Of a stretch of 64,000 bases of DNA, positions 51,638 through 61,357 are shown piece after piece. The notes beneath the pieces are model-generated. The model did not search any database and was not told the origin of the DNA. It saw nothing but the letters and a program-made list of their open reading frames with translations. The DNA comes from Haloprofundus halobius (GTDB taxonomy: Archaea; Halobacteriota; Halobacteria; Halobacteriales; Haloferacaceae), in contig NZ_CP083666.1 in the NCBI RefSeq assembly GCF_020097835.1, positions 1,674,001 to 1,738,000 on the forward strand, read 5' to 3'. Every line of letters begins with the position of its first letter. Position 1 is the stretch's first letter. A program made the position numbers and the translations under genes.

Positions 51638-52810
51638 TCAATCGTCGCTCGGTATCGGCTGCTGGGCGGGCTCCGACGCGCCGGACGCGTCGAGCGCTCG
51701 CAGGCAGTCGAGCCACTCGCGCATCCGTTCGCCGACGAAGGTGAAGAACGCGCCGTTGTTGTACTCGCTCCAGTCTCCCTCGGCGAGTTCGTCTGCGATA
51801 GCCTCGAAGACGTCCGCGTACGTCTCGCAGTCGCCGCCGACGCCGTCGACGACTTCCCAGAGGTGTTCGTTCAGTTCGAGTCCCGGTACCTCGTTGTTGA
51901 GGTCGTCGAACGTCGGTCGCGGGGCCTTGTTGTGCTCGCAGAGCGGGCGCCCGTTGACGACGTCTTTGTCGAGCACGTCGGCGGCGCGCTTGAGGAAGAC
52001 GCCCGACCAGATGTCGTCGAAACGGCCGACCTCCCACTCGTTGTCGTCCATCGGCAGCTGGTAGAACGCCGGCACGACCTCGCGGCGGAACGCGAGGTTC
52101 ATCGAGCAGACCGTCAGATACTGGCCGCGGTCGGCGACGAAATCCTCGCCGAAGTCCTCGGCGGCGGTCCGGGTCTGCGCCTGTCCCTGGAGGTCGCCGT
52201 CCATCAGGATGCGCACCGCGTCGAGGTCCGGGACGTTCGTCCACAGTCCCTGCGAGGCGACCACGTCGTCGACGTAGCGGGTGTCGGTCTCGACCGTCTC
52301 GTCCATCGCCGCGTAGGGGTAGCCGCGGGGGTAGAGGCCGTGGTCGTCGAAGCTCTGGTAGAGGACGTTCACCCACCGCTCGTCCGAACGGACGCACTCC
52401 ATCTCGCCCTCGTAGCCGAGGTTCTCGAAGTGGCGACCGAAGAAGTCCTCGTCGGGGTGCGGGAGCGTGTCGTCGTCGATGAAGAGGCCGAACTCGAACT
52501 CGTTGGCCCACAGGTAGAGGAGGCCGAACGAAGTCTGCGCGTGGCTGGCGGCCGGAATCAGGTGCGCGTACTGTGAGAGGCCGCGCGCCTCGAACCACTC
52601 CTGACGTCGACTCCCGTCGAACACCTCGCCGGAGACGCCCTCCTCGTCGAGCATCGCGCGCATCGCCGCCGTATCACAGAAGTCCTCGGTGACGAGGACG
52701 ACGTGTAATCGGTCGAGGTCGAACCCGTGGTCGCGGGCGTTCTCGAAGTACGCCCGCATACACTCGTACTCTCGTATCGTCGGGACGATGACGCAGGTGT
52801 CGGTACGCAT
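51638..52810 (-). CDS. Reversibly glycosylated polypeptide / UDP-arabinopyranose mutase-like protein
   Basis: The protein has 390 residues. GLFIDDDTLPHPDEDF (DDD at 112-114) is the DxD metal site; YPRGYPYAAMDE aligns with the RGYPFSLRE segment of plant RGPs, where the Arg (here R162) is reversibly glycosylated; MNLAFRREVV, VGRFDDIWSGVFLK (261-274) and CEHNKAPRPTFDDL follow the RGP/alpha-1,4-glucan-protein synthase order. The enzyme may use UDP-sugars in mutase or self-glycosylation chemistry; the actual sugar is unknown. It is preceded by two iron boxes and a GGAGG Shine-Dalgarno sequence, and followed by the iron transporter operon. Confidence 0.82.
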   Translation of the reverse strand: MRTDTCVIVPTIREYECMRAYFENARDHGFDLDRLHVVLVTEDFCDTAAMRAMLDEEGVSGEVFDGSRRQEWFEARGLSQYAHLIPAASHAQTSFGLLYLWANEFEFGLFIDDDTLPHPDEDFFGRHFENLGYEGEMECVRSDERWVNVLYQSFDDHGLYPRGYPYAAMDETVETDTRYVDDVVASQGLWTNVPDLDAVRILMDGDLQGQAQTRTAAEDFGEDFVADRGQYLTVCSMNLAFRREVVPAFYQLPMDDNEWEVGRFDDIWSGVFLKRAADVLDKDVVNGRPLCEHNKAPRPTFDDLNNEVPGLELNEHLWEVVDGVGGDCETYADVFEAIADELAEGDWSEYNNGAFFTFVGERMREWLDCLRALDASGASEPAQQPIPSDD

Positions 52811-52829
52811 AGTCGTTGCTCCTCCGGTT

Positions 52830-52845
52830 TTTAGGCCGTCCTAAA
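52830..52845. promoter_or_regulatory. Iron-box-like palindrome TTTAGG-CCGT-CCTAAA
   Basis: A perfect inverted repeat, 19 bases upstream of the ATG of the RGP-like gene; GGAGG lies between it and the start. Confidence 0.75.
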
Positions 52846-52858
52846 AAGACTGTCGGTT

Positions 52859-52874
52859 TTTAGGGTCGCCTAAA
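52859..52874. promoter_or_regulatory. Second iron-box-like palindrome TTTAGG-GTCG-CCTAAA
   Basis: A perfect inverted repeat 29 bases upstream, start to start, of the first box. It is close to three helical turns away, so two regulator dimers could occupy the same face. It lies in the gap after purL. Confidence 0.75.
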
Positions 52875-52960
52875 TTTTGGCGGTCCGACAGTTGCGAGTA
52901 GCGCCATTGGAACGACGAACGCGCCGCCGGTGACGGCCGTCCAGGTGCGATCCGACCGCC

Positions 52961-55072
52961 TCAGTCCAACTCGCGGGCGAGCACGTCGCGCAGTTCGCGA
53001 ATCTCCTCGGCGTCGTAGACGAGTTCCTCGTCGCCCACCGAGAGCGAGAGCGTCCCGTCGGTCGTCGCTGCGCCGAGTTCGAAGACGGGCGCAGCGCCGT
53101 CGAACGTCTCGCGGACCGCCTCGGGGTCGGTCGTCTCGACGACGGCGCGGCCGGGCGTCTCGTCGAACAGCTTGATCGCGTCGTCGACGGCGACGTCGAC
53201 ACCGGCGCTCTCGGTGACCATCTCCGCCAGCGAGACGGCGAGGCCGCCGTGACTCACGTCGTGGACGGCGAGCGTCGTCTCGTCGTCGGCGACGCTCGCG
53301 AGCTGTGTGACTACCTCGCCGGGGTTCTTCGGCAGTTCGGGGAACTGGTCGGAGCCGCCGGCGTGCGCGAGGAACTCCGACCCGCCGAGCGCGCCGCCTC
53401 CCGTCCCGACCAGCAGTATCGTTCCCTCGCCCGAAAACGCCGCGGGCGGGGCGTCGTAACCGTCCTTCGTGCCGACGACGGCGAGCGTCGGCGTCGGCGG
53501 AATCGGTCCCGTCACCGAGTCGTTGTACAACGAGACGTTGCCGCCGACGACGGGCGTCGAGAGCTCGCGGCACATGTCGGCGAGGCCGTCGACGATGGCC
53601 TCGAAGCCGCCGTACACCTCGGGTTTCTCGGGGTTGCCGCCGTTGAGACAGTCGACCGCTGCGAGCGGTGTCGCTCCTTTCGCGGCGAGGTTCGTCGCAT
53701 TTTCGAGCGCGACGGCCCGCGCGCCGTCGTAGGGGGCGGCGCTCGTCCACTTGGGGTTCGCGCCCGAGGAGAACGCCAAGCCTTTCTCGGCCTCTCTGAT
53801 GGCCATCACCGCCGCGTCGTCGCCGGGTTTGACTGCCGTTCGAAGCCCGACCTCGTGGTCGTACTGGCGGTACACCCAGCGTTTGCTCGCCGTCGTCGGA
53901 CAGCCGACGACCGCCTCGAAGGTGGTAGAGAGGTCGACGACTCGCGGCAGGTCGCGCTCGGGCTGTTCGGGGTCGACCGAGTCGAGGTCGTTCATCGGCG
54001 CACCGTCGGCGAGATACTCGGCGGGAACGTCGACGGCGACTTCCCCATCGAACGTGCAGACGTAGTTGCCTTCGGCGACCTCGCCGATGACAGAACAGCC
54101 GAGGTCGTACGTCTCGGCGATTCTCTCGACCGCCTCGACGTCCTCGGGGCGCACCTCGTAGCACATCCGTTCTTGAGACTCGGCGAGGAGAATCTCCATC
54201 GCGTTCATCTTCGGTTCGCGCTGGTGGACCGCGTCGAGGTCGATGCGCGCGCCGAACCCGCCCTTGGCGACGAGTTCGGAGGACGCGCCGCCGAGGCCCG
54301 CCGCGCCGAGGTCGCGCGCCGACTGGACGAGGCCGGCGTCGACCAGGTCCTCGTTGGCTTCGATGAGCAGTTTCTCCGTGTAGGGGTCGCCGACCTGCAC
54401 GGCGGGTCGGTCCTCGGTCTCGGCGTCTTCGGCGAGGTCCTCGCTGGCGAACGACGCGCCGCCGAGACCGTCGCGGCCGGTACCGTTGCCGACGAGGACC
54501 AGTTTGTTCCCCGCCTGCTGGGCTTCGGCGGTGACGAGACGGTCGGCGGGGAGGAGGCCGACACAGGCGACGTTGACGAGCGGGTTCCCCTCGTAGTCGG
54601 GATGGAAGTCGACGCTGCCCGTGACAGTGGGAACGCCGATGGCGTTGCCGTAGTCGGCGATGCCCTCGACGACGCCCTCGAACAGGTAGCGGGAGTGTTC
54701 GTCGGAAAACTCGCCGAAGTACAGCGAGTCGGCGAGCGCGATGGGGTACGCGCCCATCGAGAGCGTGTCGCGGACGATGCCGCCGACGCCCGTCGCCGCG
54801 CCGTCGTAGGGGTCGACGTAGGAGGGGTGGTTGTGACTCTCGATGCCGAGGGTGACGTAGATGTCGTCGGAGACGGCGACGACGGCGGCGTCGTCACCGG
54901 GGCCGATTCTCACATCCGGGCTTTCACTATCGAACGCCGAAAGCAACGGTCGAGAGGAACGGTACGCACAGTGTTCGCTCCAGAGGTTCTCGAACAGCGC
55001 CGCCTCGGCCCTCGTGGGTTCGCGGCCGAGTTCGGCGACGACGAGTTCGTGGTCGGCGTCGGAGAGACTCAT
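52961..55072 (-). CDS. purL: Phosphoribosylformylglycinamidine synthase subunit PurL
   Basis: The protein has 703 residues. The start [52 protein letters not shown] and [24 protein letters not shown] match small-type Pur[18 protein letters not shown] starts the last ATP-grasp-like quarter. It makes FGAM from FGAR, ATP and ammonia from PurQ in purine synthesis. PurS and PurQ are not in this window. The start is ATG 55070-55072. The region upstream has only AT-rich spacers. Confidence 0.95.
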   Translation of the reverse strand: MSLSDADHELVVAELGREPTRAEAALFENLWSEHCAYRSSRPLLSAFDSESPDVRIGPGDDAAVVAVSDDIYVTLGIESHNHPSYVDPYDGAATGVGGIVRDTLSMGAYPIALADSLYFGEFSDEHSRYLFEGVVEGIADYGNAIGVPTVTGSVDFHPDYEGNPLVNVACVGLLPADRLVTAEAQQAGNKLVLVGNGTGRDGLGGASFASEDLAEDAETEDRPAVQVGDPYTEKLLIEANEDLVDAGLVQSARDLGAAGLGGASSELVAKGGFGARIDLDAVHQREPKMNAMEILLAESQERMCYEVRPEDVEAVERIAETYDLGCSVIGEVAEGNYVCTFDGEVAVDVPAEYLADGAPMNDLDSVDPEQPERDLPRVVDLSTTFEAVVGCPTTASKRWVYRQYDHEVGLRTAVKPGDDAAVMAIREAEKGLAFSSGANPKWTSAAPYDGARAVALENATNLAAKGATPLAAVDCLNGGNPEKPEVYGGFEAIVDGLADMCRELSTPVVGGNVSLYNDSVTGPIPPTPTLAVVGTKDGYDAPPAAFSGEGTILLVGTGGGALGGSEFLAHAGGSDQFPELPKNPGEVVTQLASVADDETTLAVHDVSHGGLAVSLAEMVTESAGVDVAVDDAIKLFDETPGRAVVETTDPEAVRETFDGAAPVFELGAATTDGTLSLSVGDEELVYDAEEIRELRDVLARELD

Positions 55073-55230
55073 TCACTTCCCTGTTTAGAAAGCGTCGATA
55101 AATCCCTTTTCATATGCACGTTCGTGTGTATCTTCCGGGCGATGTCGCGGAGAGATACGACGGGTGAACTCTCACGTCGAGCGTGAGATTCCGGTAGTTC
55201 TATCATTGCACGTGGTCACATCGGCGACTA

Positions 55231-55434
55231 ATGGACGAATCACGCCTTTGGGGAGGAATCGGCATCCTCATCGCGCTTGGCGGTATCGGAGTGATGGCAA
55301 CGGACGGGGAGTTCGTCGACCATCTCATGAGCGGGTCCGTCGGCGAACCGCTCGTGCTGTACGGTATCGGAGTTATCCTGGCGGGCCTCTTCACCATGCT
55401 CATCATCGGACCGAGCATGCTCCGCAGCAGGTGA
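55231..55434 (+). CDS. Small two-span membrane protein
   Basis: The protein has 67 residues: spans at about 6-24 (LWGGIGILIALGGIGVMAT) and 41-61 (PLVLYGIGVILAGLFTMLII) joined by an acidic loop. I recognise no family. It starts at ATG 55231. Confidence 0.7.
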   Translation: MDESRLWGGIGILIALGGIGVMATDGEFVDHLMSGSVGEPLVLYGIGVILAGLFTMLIIGPSMLRSR

Positions 55435-55484
55435 GGCCGGGTCGGACCGGCGAACTTTTTTAGACACCCTTCCAAAGGCTGTCC

Positions 55485-56168
55485 GTGCTATCGGTCGAAC
55501 TGCACGCGCACTCCGCGCTGTCGTACGACGGCCGCGACCCCGTAGAGTTACTGCTCGAACAAGCCGCGGCCGTCGGCCTCGACGCGTTAGCGGTCACCGA
55601 CCACGACGAGTTGGACGCTAGCGTCGAGGCGGCCGAACGCGCCGACGACTACGGCCTCGTCGGCATCGTCGGGATGGAGATAACGAGTTCCGCGGGTCAC
55701 GTACTGGCCTTCGACATCGACGAGCAGATTCCCGCCGGCCTCTCCTACGACGAGACGCTCGACCGAATCCGAGACCAGGACGGTCTCGCCGTCGTCCCCC
55801 ATCCGTTCCAGAAGTCCCGCCACGGCGTCGCCCCGCACATCAGCCGCGAGCAACTAGCGAGCGCCGACGCCGTCGAGGTGTACAACTCCCGACTGCTGAC
55901 CGGCCTCGCCAACCGGAAAGCCGAGACGTTCGCGCTCGCCAACGACCTCCCGATGACCGCCGGCAGCGACGCCCACATCAGCGAGATGATCGGACAGGCG
56001 GTGACGGAGGTCGGGACGAACGAGCGCCGCGCCGACGCCATCCTCGACGCCATCGCCGAGGGCCGGACCGGCGTCGTCGGCACCCGCACGCCCTGGCACA
56101 TCAGTTTCCGCCAGGCCGCCGGCGGCGCGAAGCGGCGGATGAAACACGCGGTGGCCGACTTCCTGTGA
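55485..56168 (+). CDS. PHP-domain metal-dependent phosphoesterase
   Basis: The protein has 227 residues. ELHAHSALSYDG, ALAVTDHDE, VVPHPFQ and TAGSDAHIS are the four PHP motifs with metal ligands. Such proteins hydrolyse nucleotide or phosphate esters; the substrate is not identifiable. The start is GTG 55485, about 27 bases after a TATA-like ttttttaga (55455-55463), which fits a leaderless transcript. The stop overlaps the start of the next gene (GTGA), so the two are coupled. Confidence 0.85.
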   Translation: MLSVELHAHSALSYDGRDPVELLLEQAAAVGLDALAVTDHDELDASVEAAERADDYGLVGIVGMEITSSAGHVLAFDIDEQIPAGLSYDETLDRIRDQDGLAVVPHPFQKSRHGVAPHISREQLASADAVEVYNSRLLTGLANRKAETFALANDLPMTAGSDAHISEMIGQAVTEVGTNERRADAILDAIAEGRTGVVGTRTPWHISFRQAAGGAKRRMKHAVADFL

Positions 56169-57298
56169 TTCGCGGCGCGTCTCCCGACCGCGTCGCCGCC
56201 GCGCTCGATAGCGGTGACCCCCTACCGGGGACCGCCGGGTTCGCCGGGCGTCTCGACATCGAATCGTCTACTCTGTCCCGCGACGGCTCGTTTCTCGTCC
56301 GCGACGTACTCGGCCGACAGCCCCTCTTCTTCTCGCCGGCCGAGCCGACCGCGTGGAGCTTCGACCCGACCGAACTCGACGACCCGCGCCGACTGCCGGC
56401 GGGTCACGTCCGGCAGCTACGGTCCGAAGACGGGGAGGATACGGAGAGCCAGCAGGTGTGGAGCCTCCCCGAACCGCCGGCTTTCGACGACGAAGCGGCG
56501 CTCGACGCGGTTCGGGACGCGGTGCTGGGTCGCGTCCGCGCCGTCGACGCCGACGACACCGCCGTCGCCTTCTCCGGCGGCGTCGACTCCGCGCTCGTCG
56601 CCGCCGGAATCCCCGACGCGCCCTGCTACGTCGCCGGATTCGAGGGGTCGCACGATATCGAGGCCGCCCGCGACGCCGCCGAGGCGATGGGCCGCGACCT
56701 GCACGTGGTCGAGTTCACCCACGACGACCTGAAGCGGGCGGTCCCCGAAATCGTCCGCGCGACTGGCCGGACGAACGCGATGGACGTCCAGATCGCGCTT
56801 CCGCTGTACCTCGTGGCCGAACGGGTTGCTGCCGACGGCTACGACCGACTGGCCGTCGGACAGGGCGCGGACGAACTGTTCGGCGGCTACGCGAAGGTGG
56901 CGAACGCGCCCGACGACCACCGCGTCGACGCCGAGACGGTCCGCGGTGCGACGCGCGAAGTCGTCGCAACGCTGCCCGACCAACTGGAGCGCGACGTGCT
57001 GACGCTCCGCGCGGCGGGCGTCGAACCCGCCGCGCCGTTGTTACACGACGACGTCGTCGCCGCCGCGCTCGGCCTCCCCGGACACCTCCTGACCGACGGC
57101 GACGAGCGAAAGATTTCGCTTCGGCGCGCGGCGGCGGGCGTCCTCCCCGACGATGTGGCCGCCGCCGACAAGAAGGCCGTTCAGTACGGCAGTCTGGCGG
57201 CGCGCGAACTCGACCGACTGGCTCGCCGCGCGGGGTTCAAGCGGCGGATGGACGACCACGTCGGACAGTACGTCCGCTCGTTGGTCGAGAATCGATAG
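56165..57298 (+). CDS. Asparagine-synthase-related protein
   Basis: The protein has 377 residues. The synthetase half has VAFSGGVDSALVAAG (PP-loop) at about 137-151, VGQGADELFGGYAKVA and a C-terminal KKAVQYGSLAARELDR. The N-terminal part is short and lacks the catalytic Cys2 of glutaminase-type asparagine synthetases. It probably uses free ammonia or another acceptor, so 'asparagine synthase-like' is as far as the sequence goes. The GTG start overlaps the stop of the PHP gene by four bases; the spacing implies co-translation. Confidence 0.84.
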   Translation: MIRGASPDRVAAALDSGDPLPGTAGFAGRLDIESSTLSRDGSFLVRDVLGRQPLFFSPAEPTAWSFDPTELDDPRRLPAGHVRQLRSEDGEDTESQQVWSLPEPPAFDDEAALDAVRDAVLGRVRAVDADDTAVAFSGGVDSALVAAGIPDAPCYVAGFEGSHDIEAARDAAEAMGRDLHVVEFTHDDLKRAVPEIVRATGRTNAMDVQIALPLYLVAERVAADGYDRLAVGQGADELFGGYAKVANAPDDHRVDAETVRGATREVVATLPDQLERDVLTLRAAGVEPAAPLLHDDVVAAALGLPGHLLTDGDERKISLRRAAAGVLPDDVAAADKKAVQYGSLAARELDRLARRAGFKRRMDDHVGQYVRSLVENR

Positions 57299-57311
57299 TC
57301 GAGGGGTCGAA

Positions 57312-57355
57312 CGTTCTCGGACGACCAACCGAGCGTTCTCGGACGACCAACCGAG
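57312..57355. repeat. Two 22-bp tandem repeats with a partial third copy
   Basis: CGTTCTCGGACGACCAACCGAG is repeated at 57312-57333 and 57334-57355, and CGTTCTCGAACGG begins a third copy at 57356. It lies between the ends of the asparagine-synthase-like and DUF7344 genes. Confidence 0.8.
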
Positions 57356-57374
57356 CGTTCTCGAACGGCGCGCG

Positions 57375-58040
57375 CTACGAGGGCGCGGGCGAGAACGACG
57401 CGTCGAGAAGCGGGGAGTCGGAGCGACACGACACCGTTGCGCGCGCCGCGTCGTAGTCGACGACGCCCGCGTCGGCGAGTTTCGGGAGCAGATTGTGGCG
57501 GAGTCGAATCGCGTGCGCCTCTCGCTGCCCGCCGATCCGAGCGGCGAGGCGCTCGGCGACCGTCGAGACGTCGAGCTCTACCTCGGCGGCGTCGACGAAC
57601 ACCGCGAGCGTCGCTCGCGCCGCGTCGGTAGAGAACAGACGAAGTTCGGCGTCGGTCGTTCGACCGTCGAGCGCCTCGACGAGCATCCAGCGGTCGGTCG
57701 CGCTCCCTTCGTCGATTCGGCGGCCGGGACTGACCGTTCGCCGACCGGGGTCGTACTCGACGAAGCCGACGTCAGAGAGCTTCGGAAGGTGGACGTGGTG
57801 TAGCGCTATCGCGAGCGAGTCCGCGTCGGCAGTCGCCGCTCGAGCCGACTCGGCCGACGCCGGTGGAAAGCCGTCCTCGACGGCGAGCAGAAGCGTCACG
57901 AGCGTCGACATCGGGATGTCGGCGCGGCGCTCGGAGAGTACCGCGACGACTCGGCGGCGGCAGGGGTCCGCGAGTGCGGCCAGCGCCCTCGATAGTTCGC
58001 CCGCATCGCCGTGTTCGTGGCTGGACGGCTGGTTGCTCAT
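57375..58040 (-). CDS. Double DUF7344 winged-helix regulator
   Basis: The protein has 221 residues: two copies of the domain. The first (about 15-105) has RRRVVAVLSERRADIPMSTL and HHVHLPKLSDVGFVEYDPG; the second (about 118-210) has LFVDAAEVELDVSTVAERL-like sequence and HNLLPKLADAGVVDYDAA. It is predicted to bind DNA; its target and signal are unknown. It starts at ATG 58038-58040. Confidence 0.78.
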   Translation of the reverse strand: MSNQPSSHEHGDAGELSRALAALADPCRRRVVAVLSERRADIPMSTLVTLLLAVEDGFPPASAESARAATADADSLAIALHHVHLPKLSDVGFVEYDPGRRTVSPGRRIDEGSATDRWMLVEALDGRTTDAELRLFSTDAARATLAVFVDAAEVELDVSTVAERLAARIGGQREAHAIRLRHNLLPKLADAGVVDYDAARATVSCRSDSPLLDASFSPAPS

Positions 58041-58122
58041 CGGTTGCCCGTCAGTTATCAGTCGGACCGTATGAACGTGGGGCCTAAGCAGTTAGTGTTA
58101 CTTCCTCGAACCGACCGCGGCG

Positions 58123-60471
58123 TCACCGTTCGAGGAGCGCCTCGAACAGTTTCCGTTGAGCGTGGCGGAGGTGCTGGTGAAACGTCGGCGACGAGACGCC
58201 GAGCGCCTCCGCCACGTCGTTGCCGGAACTCTCGCGGGGCCACTCGAAGAAGCCCGAGTAGTACGCCGCTTCGAGCGCCGCGCGCTGTCTGTCGGTGAGC
58301 GTCGTCCAGAGCGTCTTCGAGAGCGACGGTTCGCCGACGCCGCGTCGTTTGCTGTGCCGCTGAGCGATGAGTTCCAGTTCCGGATACGACGCCTGAACCG
58401 CGTCGACGACGGCGCGAACGTCGGCGCTGTGCGGCAGTTCGACCGTCAACTGGTACTCGCCGTCCTGTATTCGGCCCTCGCGGATGCGGCCGCCGTGTTC
58501 GGCGGCGATCGACGACACCGGTGGCTGCGAGAGCCCGAGTTCGAACCGAACCTCGTCGAACTCCGTGGCGAAGAGGTTCACGGCCTCGAAGTGCGGAATC
58601 TGGTCGACGAGGGCGTGAAGCGTGTCGACGGAGTTCGAACTCGCGCGGCCGTACTCCAGGAACTGGTCGTCACCCAGCGGGACCGTGCGCTCGAACCGGA
58701 TATCCACGTCGTCCGCCGGTTCGATATCCAGCGCCGCGAACAGGTTGTTGATGTGGAACTTGACTTCGACGATGTCGTCGCTCATGAGCGCCTCCTTGCG
58801 CTCTATCGCGGCGATGGCGTGCGCGATTATCTCGCCGAGTCGACCGACGAGGCGCCGTTCGCGCTCGCCGAAGGCGGCGAATCGGTCGGTGTAGACGTTC
58901 AACACGCCGTACAGCGACCCCTCGTACGCGATGGGAATCGCCGCCGACGCCTCGACGCCGAACTCGCGAGCGCGGTCGTTCCACGGCCGGTACGTCGGGT
59001 CGTTGGCGGTGTCTCGGACGACGGCGACCTCCTGAGTTCGAATCGCCCGAGCGGTCGGCCCCGCCCCGGTGTCGCTGTCGTCGACGGTGATGGTCACGTC
59101 GTCGAGATACCCCGCCGCGCCGCTCTCGGTCCGGGGGACGACCTCCTCGGTTTCGGCGTCGACCGCCCCGACCCACGCGAACGAGTAGGAACTCGACTCG
59201 GCGAGTCGGTTGCAGACGCGTCGCTCTATCTCGTCGCGGGTCGACGACTCGACGACGGCGTGTGCGATCTCGTTGACGACCTCGTTGAGGTCGTTCAGCG
59301 TCGACAGTTGCGAGCGCTGGCGTTCGAGACGGCGTTCGCGGCGCTTGCGCTCGGTCACGTTGCGGCAGACGCCGAGTCGCCCGTCGCCGTCCGCCAGTTG
59401 GAACGACTCGATCTTGGTCTCCGCGACGATAGTCCGACCGTCCGCCGTCCGGAGCTCCGTCTCCACGGTCGTCCGCTCGCGCTCGTTCGTGCGGACGTTC
59501 TCGATGCGAGAGAGCGTCCGTTCGCTGATGTCGTCGTAGACGAGCGTCACCGGCGACCCGAGCAGTCGCTCCCGCGAGTAGCCCACCATCTCGGCGTACG
59601 CGTCGTTGACGAAGACGAATCGGTCGTCGCCGTCGACGGCGTAGACACCGTCGGACACCGTCTCGACTATCGACTCGTACTGTCGGAGTTCGTGCTCGCG
59701 GCGCTTGCGCTCGGTGACGTCCCGGAAGTACAGCGAGAGCCCGGTATCTGACGGGTAGACGGTCCCCTCGACCCAGACGTCCGCCGGAGCGTAGTACTCC
59801 TCGAACGTCGTCGACGACCGGGTGACGAGCGCCTCGTGAATCGCCGTCTCCGACGACTCCTCGACGTCGAGCACGTCCCAGACGTGCGACCCGAGCAGTT
59901 CGTCCCGACCGACGTCGAGATACCGGAGCGTGTACTCGTTGGCGTAGGTGAACCGCAGTTCCGTGTCGAGCGCCAACACGCCGCCGGAGAGTCGCTCGAA
60001 CATCTCGTCGAGTTCGACTGCGAGTCCGTCCCGCTCGCGGCGGAGTCGAGTCTCGTTCGCGTCCGGCGCCGCGTCGGGGCGAAGAACGCCCGCGATGTTG
60101 AGACTGCCGTCGGCAGTCTCGAACCGGGAGAGGTGGAAGGTACAGCGACAGGGCCCGTCGCTCGTCGGCACGGCGACGGACGCCGTCACCGTTGAGAACT
60201 CGGGGTCGGTAACCGCCTCCTCGACGCTCGATTCGACGCGTCGGCCGTCGTCGTCGGATACGACGGAAGCCAACGAGTCGCCGACCAGCGTCGAGTGCTC
60301 CCGTTCGACGAGTCGACAGAGTTCGTCGTTCGCGTCGAGAACCCGACCGTCGCCGTCGAGACGGCAGACCGCGTCGCCCGACGCGCGGAGCACCGCACGA
60401 CCGAAGGCGTCGTCCGACTCGGATTCCCGCCGGAGGGCAAAGGACCCGGCGTCCTCCCGGTTTCGGTTCAT
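58123..60471 (-). CDS. PAS/GAF/bacterio-opsin activator-type sensor regulator
   Basis: The protein has 782 residues. Three PAS domains (about 25-140, 150-265, 270-390; RERLLGSPVTLVYDDISERT), a GAF domain (about 400-550; SFAWVGAVDAETEEVVP), a BAT domain (about 555-715) and a C-terminal HTH_10 (DRQRAALEAAYYSGFFEWPRE) form the complete Bat-like architecture. It should sense light, oxygen or redox and regulate transcription. The start is ATG 60469-60471. No opsin gene is in this window. Confidence 0.9.
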   Translation of the reverse strand: MNRNREDAGSFALRRESESDDAFGRAVLRASGDAVCRLDGDGRVLDANDELCRLVEREHSTLVGDSLASVVSDDDGRRVESSVEEAVTDPEFSTVTASVAVPTSDGPCRCTFHLSRFETADGSLNIAGVLRPDAAPDANETRLRRERDGLAVELDEMFERLSGGVLALDTELRFTYANEYTLRYLDVGRDELLGSHVWDVLDVEESSETAIHEALVTRSSTTFEEYYAPADVWVEGTVYPSDTGLSLYFRDVTERKRREHELRQYESIVETVSDGVYAVDGDDRFVFVNDAYAEMVGYSRERLLGSPVTLVYDDISERTLSRIENVRTNERERTTVETELRTADGRTIVAETKIESFQLADGDGRLGVCRNVTERKRRERRLERQRSQLSTLNDLNEVVNEIAHAVVESSTRDEIERRVCNRLAESSSYSFAWVGAVDAETEEVVPRTESGAAGYLDDVTITVDDSDTGAGPTARAIRTQEVAVVRDTANDPTYRPWNDRAREFGVEASAAIPIAYEGSLYGVLNVYTDRFAAFGERERRLVGRLGEIIAHAIAAIERKEALMSDDIVEVKFHINNLFAALDIEPADDVDIRFERTVPLGDDQFLEYGRASSNSVDTLHALVDQIPHFEAVNLFATEFDEVRFELGLSQPPVSSIAAEHGGRIREGRIQDGEYQLTVELPHSADVRAVVDAVQASYPELELIAQRHSKRRGVGEPSLSKTLWTTLTDRQRAALEAAYYSGFFEWPRESSGNDVAEALGVSSPTFHQHLRHAQRKLFEALLER

Positions 60472-60749
60472 AGTACGATGGAGAACGGGTGCGGACGGAA
60501 AAGTTCGTGGGTTCCAGCGGAGGGTAGCAGTCTCGGTAGTCGACTGTTCGTCGAGGGAGAACGGTACCGTCGCAGAGGATGAGACGAGTGGCGAACAGGC
60601 GGCGAGAGTCGCTCGAACGGGTGGACGCCGCGCAACCGCCTCGACACCCGCTCGGTGAGATGTCAGCGCACGCGGCGGAGTGGTTCCGTTCTCGTACGTA
60701 AACTCTCCGACCGGTCAGCGACGGTCGAGACGACTCCGCTCGTCGGTCT

Positions 60750-61220
60750 TCAGCCCTGCCTCGCCGCACACTCGATGGCTTCCAGTCCGAGTTCGACCAC
60801 GTCTGGGTCGAGACCGCTCGTCCGGAGGTTCTCGGGGTCGTACCACTCCCACGCGTCGGCCCCGGGTTCACCGTTCCCGGGGTCGATGGCACGTCGCTCG
60901 ACGGTCGCGTAGTAGATGTGGTCGATGTGTTGGTGGCCGACCTCGTCGCCGTGGATAGTGATATCTGCGAGCAGCAGGTGTCGCGGCCGCGGAATCGTCC
61001 GCGCCGTCTCGGAGGCGATGTCGCGCTGGTCGGTGAGCAGCGTCGGCGCGAGTCCCGTCTCCTCGCGGGCCTCCCTGAGCGCCGCTTCGTGGGGGAGTTC
61101 GTCTCTATCGACGTGACCGCCGGGCGGCAGTCTGAGGTTCAGGCGCTTGTGTTCGTGCAGCGCCGTCGCGCCGTCGTTGACGATGTACACCGTCGCCGTG
61201 AAGTGCCGCGTCGTCTCCAT
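60750..61220 (-). CDS. NUDIX hydrolase
   Basis: The protein has 156 residues. The NUDIX box reads GGHVDRDELPHEAALREAREETGL, with the Glu residues of REAREET. It cleaves a nucleoside-diphosphate-type substrate; MutT-like, ADP-sugar or mRNA-type roles cannot be told apart. The start is ATG 61218-61220. Confidence 0.9.
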   Translation of the reverse strand: METTRHFTATVYIVNDGATALHEHKRLNLRLPPGGHVDRDELPHEAALREAREETGLAPTLLTDQRDIASETARTIPRPRHLLLADITIHGDEVGHQHIDHIYYATVERRAIDPGNGEPGADAWEWYDPENLRTSGLDPDVVELGLEAIECAARQG

Positions 61221-61357
61221 GCCGGGCGGTCGGAGCGACCGGCTTTAACCGTCGTGACTTTCGGGCGCGAGATGGCAGTCGCTCGAAGCGTGGGTACGAA
61301 AGCGAAACGCGGTCCGAAACGAGGCGTCGAGTCGCGGTGCGTCCACGTGGAATCCGA

